DNA from: an uncultured Candidatus Saccharibacteria bacterium
Lineage (GTDB): Bacteria; Patescibacteriota; Saccharimonadia; Saccharimonadales; Saccharimonadaceae
Direction: 5' to 3'
Length of the DNA stretch: 61,921 bases
NCBI GenBank assembly: GCA_948623715.1
Contig: CAPHDI010000004.1
Location: 1-61,921, forward strand
Every line of letters begins with the position of its first letter. Within the stretch, counting starts at the first letter, position 1. The notes beneath the pieces are model-generated. The model searched no databases. It worked only from the letters and a program-made list of their open reading frames with translations, and was not told the DNA's origin. This document shows, one piece after another, positions 58,941 to 61,921 of the stretch. The position numbers were made by a program, and so were the translations under genes.

Positions 58941-61292
58941 CTACTTTTTCCCGGTCATAGACGCTTGACTGCGACGGGCAGCTTCACGAGCGGCTTTTTC
59001 TTCGCGGTTGTAGACACCGGCGACATTGTGCTTGACGCGGTCGTGTTCCTCAGCCTTCTTACCATCATTCCAGCGCTCAAGGCTACCGACAAGGTAACCG
59101 GTAATGCGACGGAGGCGCTCGAAAGGCACGTCGCCTTCGCTTTCGTGGCGGCCACAGGCTGGACAGCGATCGCCCTTGATGATACCAGAGAAACCACAGA
59201 CAGGATCACGGTCAACTGGGTGATTGACGGAACCATAGCCGATGCCAGACTCTTTCATTTTACGGATGACGGCTTCGAAAGCCTCGATATTCTGAGTTGG
59301 ATCGCCATCAAGCTCGATGTAGGTAATATGACCAGCATTACAGAGAGCGTGGTAAGGAGCCTCGATCTCGATTTTCTCGAAGGCAGAAATCGGATAGTAA
59401 ACCGGGACATGGAAGGAGTTGGTGTAGTAGTCGCGATTAGTGACGCCCTCGATATTACCGTATTCTTTGCGATCGATTTTAGTGAAGCGGCCAGCGATAC
59501 CTTCGGCTGGAGTAGCGAGGAGAGAGAAGTTGAGATGGTATTTCTTTGCATACATATCGCAACGTTCGCGCATGTGGGTGATAATGTCGAGGCCGAGCTC
59601 GCGAGATTCTTCGTCTTCGCCGTGGTGCTTGCCGGTCATAGCGACAAGAGATTCAGCGAGACCGATGAAACCGATACTGAGCGTACCATGCTTAATGACG
59701 TCGCGAAGAGTATCATTCGGCCCGAGCTTCTCACTGCCAAACCAGTTGCCTTGGCCCATGAGGAATGGGAAGTTGCGGACGTGCTGGTTAGCCTGGAATT
59801 CATAGCGCTCGAGAAGCTCATCGGCAACGAGGTCCATTTTTTCGTCGAGTTCTTTGTAGAAGCCAGACCAGTCAGCTTCTTTGCGCTCGCCGAGACAGAT
59901 ACCGTGCTTAATACCAAGACGGACGAGGTTGACAGTGGTGAAGCTGAGGTTACCACGGCCAGTCGTGATACCATTGGACTCGGGAAAGACACTAGCGTAG
60001 ACGCGGGTGCGGCAACCCATGGTCGCAATCTCAGTACGGTAATCGCCAGGTACATAAGTCTTCAAGTTAAATGGTGCGTCGATGAAGACGAAGTTCGGGA
60101 AGAGGCGCTTCGCAGAGACTTCCATGCTGCGCTTGAAGAGATCATAGTTAGGATCACCAGGGTTGTAGTTGAGACCTTCCTTAACTTTGAAGATGGAGAT
60201 CGGGAAGATTGGCGTCTCGCCGTGACCAAGACCAGCTTCGGTAGCGTCGAGAAGAGCGCGGCTGACGAGGCGACCAGCCTCGGTAGTGTCAGTGCCGAAG
60301 TTGATGGAAGTGAAAGGTACCTGCGCGCCAGCACGGGAGTGCATGGTGTTGAGGTTGTGGATGAAGCCTTCCATAGCCTGGAATGCTTGCTTTTCGACAT
60401 CTTCATTGGATTCTTTAATGACGCCTTCAGGAATACCTAGCTCGATAAGACGAGACTCATCTTTCTTATATTCAATATCGTCAGGAACCTCGATCTGGAG
60501 ATCAGCGCCAGTGAAATCATTATACTTCTGGAGGTTAGACTTAATAGCTTTGCGGAAGCTCTTATTGACACCAGGAGCCATTGCGTAGTCGAAGTTTGGA
60601 ATGGACTGACCGCCGTGCTGCTCGTTTTGATTCGCCTGGAGGATAATCGCGGCGAGAGCGGCGTAGCTACCGATCGAATTCGGAGTGCGGAGATGACCAT
60701 GGCCAGTATTGAAGCCGCCGTTCTCGAAGAGGATGAGCGGATCGGTCTGGCAGCAGGTGAGAGTACCGGTCGCGTAGAAATCAAGGTCGTGAATATGAAT
60801 CTCGCCATTGTCATGAGCGGTGGCGAATTCCGGCTTCATGAGGATAGTCTTCGCGAAAACCTTTGAACCCTCGGCACCGAATTGGAGCATCTTGCCCATA
60901 GCGGAGTTACCGTCGACGTTAGCATTACCGCGCTTGACATCGGAATCTTCGGAGGCGTCAGCGACAGCGATCGTGCGGTAAATGCTCATGAGGTTACTCT
61001 TCGCCTCACGAGTGCGGTTACGCTCCTGTCGATAGGTGATATATTCTTTCGCGGTGCGTTTGAAGGCGGATTCCATAAGGACCTGCTCGACGATGTCCTG
61101 GATCTGCTCGACATTCGGCGTGCGGCGCTTGATAGTTTCCTCGGCGCGTTTCAGGACCTTTTCGGAAATTTGCTTTGCGCGATCATGCTTGAACTCTTCG
61201 GTGACTAAGCCAGCTTTCGCAATAGCTTCGGTAATCTTTTCTGGTTCGAAAGTTACGATTTCGCCATCACGCTTAACGATTTTTTTAAACAT
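58941..61292 (-). CDS. nrdD: Anaerobic ribonucleoside-triphosphate reductase
   Basis: 783 aa, class III RNR. An ATP-cone domain opens it (KKIVKRDGEIVTFEPEKITE). The body includes the Cys loop GCRTRVYASVF. The zinc site DPVCGFSG ... CPACGR and the glycyl-radical motif RRITGYLVGSLERWN close it. It reduces NTPs to dNTPs without oxygen and needs NrdG. AAAGGAGG precedes the start. Two NrdR boxes lie upstream. Confidence 0.97.
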   Translation of the reverse strand: MFKKIVKRDGEIVTFEPEKITEAIAKAGLVTEEFKHDRAKQISEKVLKRAEETIKRRTPNVEQIQDIVEQVLMESAFKRTAKEYITYRQERNRTREAKSNLMSIYRTIAVADASEDSDVKRGNANVDGNSAMGKMLQFGAEGSKVFAKTILMKPEFATAHDNGEIHIHDLDFYATGTLTCCQTDPLILFENGGFNTGHGHLRTPNSIGSYAALAAIILQANQNEQHGGQSIPNFDYAMAPGVNKSFRKAIKSNLQKYNDFTGADLQIEVPDDIEYKKDESRLIELGIPEGVIKESNEDVEKQAFQAMEGFIHNLNTMHSRAGAQVPFTSINFGTDTTEAGRLVSRALLDATEAGLGHGETPIFPISIFKVKEGLNYNPGDPNYDLFKRSMEVSAKRLFPNFVFIDAPFNLKTYVPGDYRTEIATMGCRTRVYASVFPESNGITTGRGNLSFTTVNLVRLGIKHGICLGERKEADWSGFYKELDEKMDLVADELLERYEFQANQHVRNFPFLMGQGNWFGSEKLGPNDTLRDVIKHGTLSIGFIGLAESLVAMTGKHHGEDEESRELGLDIITHMRERCDMYAKKYHLNFSLLATPAEGIAGRFTKIDRKEYGNIEGVTNRDYYTNSFHVPVYYPISAFEKIEIEAPYHALCNAGHITYIELDGDPTQNIEAFEAVIRKMKESGIGYGSVNHPVDRDPVCGFSGIIKGDRCPACGRHESEGDVPFERLRRITGYLVGSLERWNDGKKAEEHDRVKHNVAGVYNREEKAAREAARRSQASMTGKK

Positions 61293-61421
61293 AAAAAATA
61301 TACCTCCTTTAATACTTTTGTTTCGATTGATGTTTGTTTAATATAACAGAATTAAATTTTTAAAACTATAACTTATTTCCCTTATGTTTTACCTAAATAA
61401 ATCTATATTTTGTATTCACTG

Positions 61422-61437
61422 ACACCATATTTAGTGT
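61422..61437 (-). promoter_or_regulatory. NrdR box 1
   Basis: ACACCATATTTAGTGT, close to the NrdR consensus acaCwATATaTwGtgt; it lies just downstream of the -10. Confidence 0.85.
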
Positions 61438-61446
61438 CTTATAAGT

Positions 61447-61475
61447 ATTTTATGACACTATATATGGTGTGTCAA
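61447..61475 (-). promoter_or_regulatory. Promoter of the nrdD operon
   Basis: TTGACA (61470-61475), 17-bp spacer, TAAAAT (61447-61452). Confidence 0.8.
61455..61470 (-). promoter_or_regulatory. NrdR box 2
   Basis: ACACTATATATGGTGT fills the spacer between -35 and -10. It is 33 bp centre to centre from box 1, about three helical turns, as is usual for NrdR. Confidence 0.85.
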
Positions 61476-61801
61476 TAATATAAATGTTGTGCTTTTAACA
61501 TTTTTGCTACAGAGAGGCGCCCCTATTAGGTCTGTGGAAAAGTCGATGTAAAATTGTATATTTTGCGGTTTTGCAAGAAAAAAGACAATCTCGAAATTGC
61601 CTATTCTAGAATCTTATCAGGGAGGAGGGGAAACTTTACGAAAGTAACTAAAAGTTAATATTTCTACCCGAGTATTCCGGTCCGGACAAAAGTATTAAAA
61701 TATTTGCGATATGTGTCTTATAGCATTCCTCTAACGTGCAGCTAGCCCTCCTCTAAATAGGGTCAATCAAAAAGATGGCCCTATTTAGATTATAACATAT
61801 T
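61476..61801. other. Intergenic stretch without a recognised gene
   Basis: AT-rich. The only structure I see is the inverted repeat CTAAATAGGG / CCCTATTTAG (61753-61762 with 61779-61788), perhaps a weak terminator of the gene at the window edge. Confidence 0.4.
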
Positions 61802-61921
61802 TTAATTATTCACCGCAGTAATAGTCACAGTAGTAGAATATTCCCCAGCAGGGAGAGTAGGGGAGACGGAAACGCCGAGGATGAAGGTATGAGTTCTGGA
61901 AGAGTCTTCATTTGTTGATTC
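61802..61921 (-). CDS. C-terminal end of an exported protein
   Basis: Only the last 39 residues lie in the window, ending TFILGVSVSPTLPAGEYSTT then VTITAVNN and TAA. This beta-strand ending resembles the AGTYKTTATLSAVA part of the FISUMP protein at 37601. The frame is open to the window edge. Confidence 0.55.
   Translation of the reverse strand, partial: ESTNEDSSRTHTFILGVSVSPTLPAGEYSTTVTITAVNN

Noticed and set aside
58965..60440. 491-codon plus-strand frame opposite nrdD
   Set aside because: Antisense shadow of a gene with clear class III RNR motifs; no initiation signals.
1..61921. Reassigned UGA codon as in some CPR lineages
   Set aside because: TGA serves as a normal stop (for example the small gene ending at 14190) and reading frames of core proteins hold no internal TGA.
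1..61921. tRNA, rRNA, tmRNA,SRP or RNase P RNA genes
   Set aside because: I scanned the intergenic regions by eye and saw no cloverleaf or conserved core; tRNAscan-SE and Infernal would be decisive.
1..61921. Insertion sequence, prophage or integron
   Set aside because: No transposase, integrase or phage structural gene; the palindromic elements carry no gene.

Overview
The window reads like a chromosome segment of a Patescibacteria (CPR) bacterium, most likely class Saccharimonadia (TM7). This is inference. It rests on a standard genetic code with TGA used as stop, FISUMP-domain surface proteins, a VirB2-like pilin, an LPQTG sortase substrate (Gram-positive type envelope), a class III ribonucleotide reductase with NrdR boxes, and a sparse set of core genes broken up by orphan genes. 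No rRNA, tRNA, CRISPR array, transposase or integrase was found.

Layout. 1-1250: end of a FISUMP surface protein. 1282-8584: rpoB-rpoC on the minus strand; both zinc sites of the beta-prime subunit have lost their cysteines. 8585-9330: rpoB promoter, a palindromic repeat, a candidate small RNA and operator-like repeats. 9330-14290: membrane JAMM-like protein, khpA, three orphan genes, rpsP and a small gene. 14375-16560: operon L32-nusB-Nudix-rnc. 16586-19950: pilin, LPQTG surface protein and a secreted Cys-rich protein. 19996-23010: leuS with a Nudix domain inside its editing region and an in-frame palindromic insertion. 23076-25400: orphan genes and a SpoU methylase. 25449-29556: LOG protein, PfkB kinase, rpe, rpiB, gap (sugar phosphate metabolism). 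29639-33945: second JAMM-like protein, orphans and a lone purC. 34013-36592: rpsG, rpsL, an HD protein and an orphan. 36644-39162: PemK-like toxin, two candidate RNAs and a second FISUMP protein. 39184-42645: trigger factor, FAD oxidase and a small gene. 42609-44859: a frameshifted cutinase/VWA/PKD surface protein. 44958-52915: ung, membrane proteins and an ABC1 kinase-HerA/VirD4-like ATPase operon. 52938-56178: DUF362, dut, a HAD phosphatase and a membrane protein. 56232-61475: nrdD-nrdG-folA-iscS-iscU operon under two NrdR boxes. 61802-61921: end of another exported protein.

Two gene classes are interleaved. Core genes sit in minus-strand operons with overlapping starts. About fourteen orphan or lone genes sit in single-gene units, most with a near-consensus sigma-70 promoter (TTGACT-N17-TATAAT, often extended TGTG), a strong Shine-Dalgarno and a GC-rich intrinsic terminator. 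Seven other genes have the -10 box 6-7 nt before the ATG and are predicted leaderless.

Most promising novel signals: a family of palindromic elements placed exactly against -35 boxes, with a related subfamily inside coding sequence; a Nudix domain in LeuRS; a structured RNA with mutually exclusive pairings ahead of the second FISUMP gene; and loss of zinc ligands in RpoC and L32.
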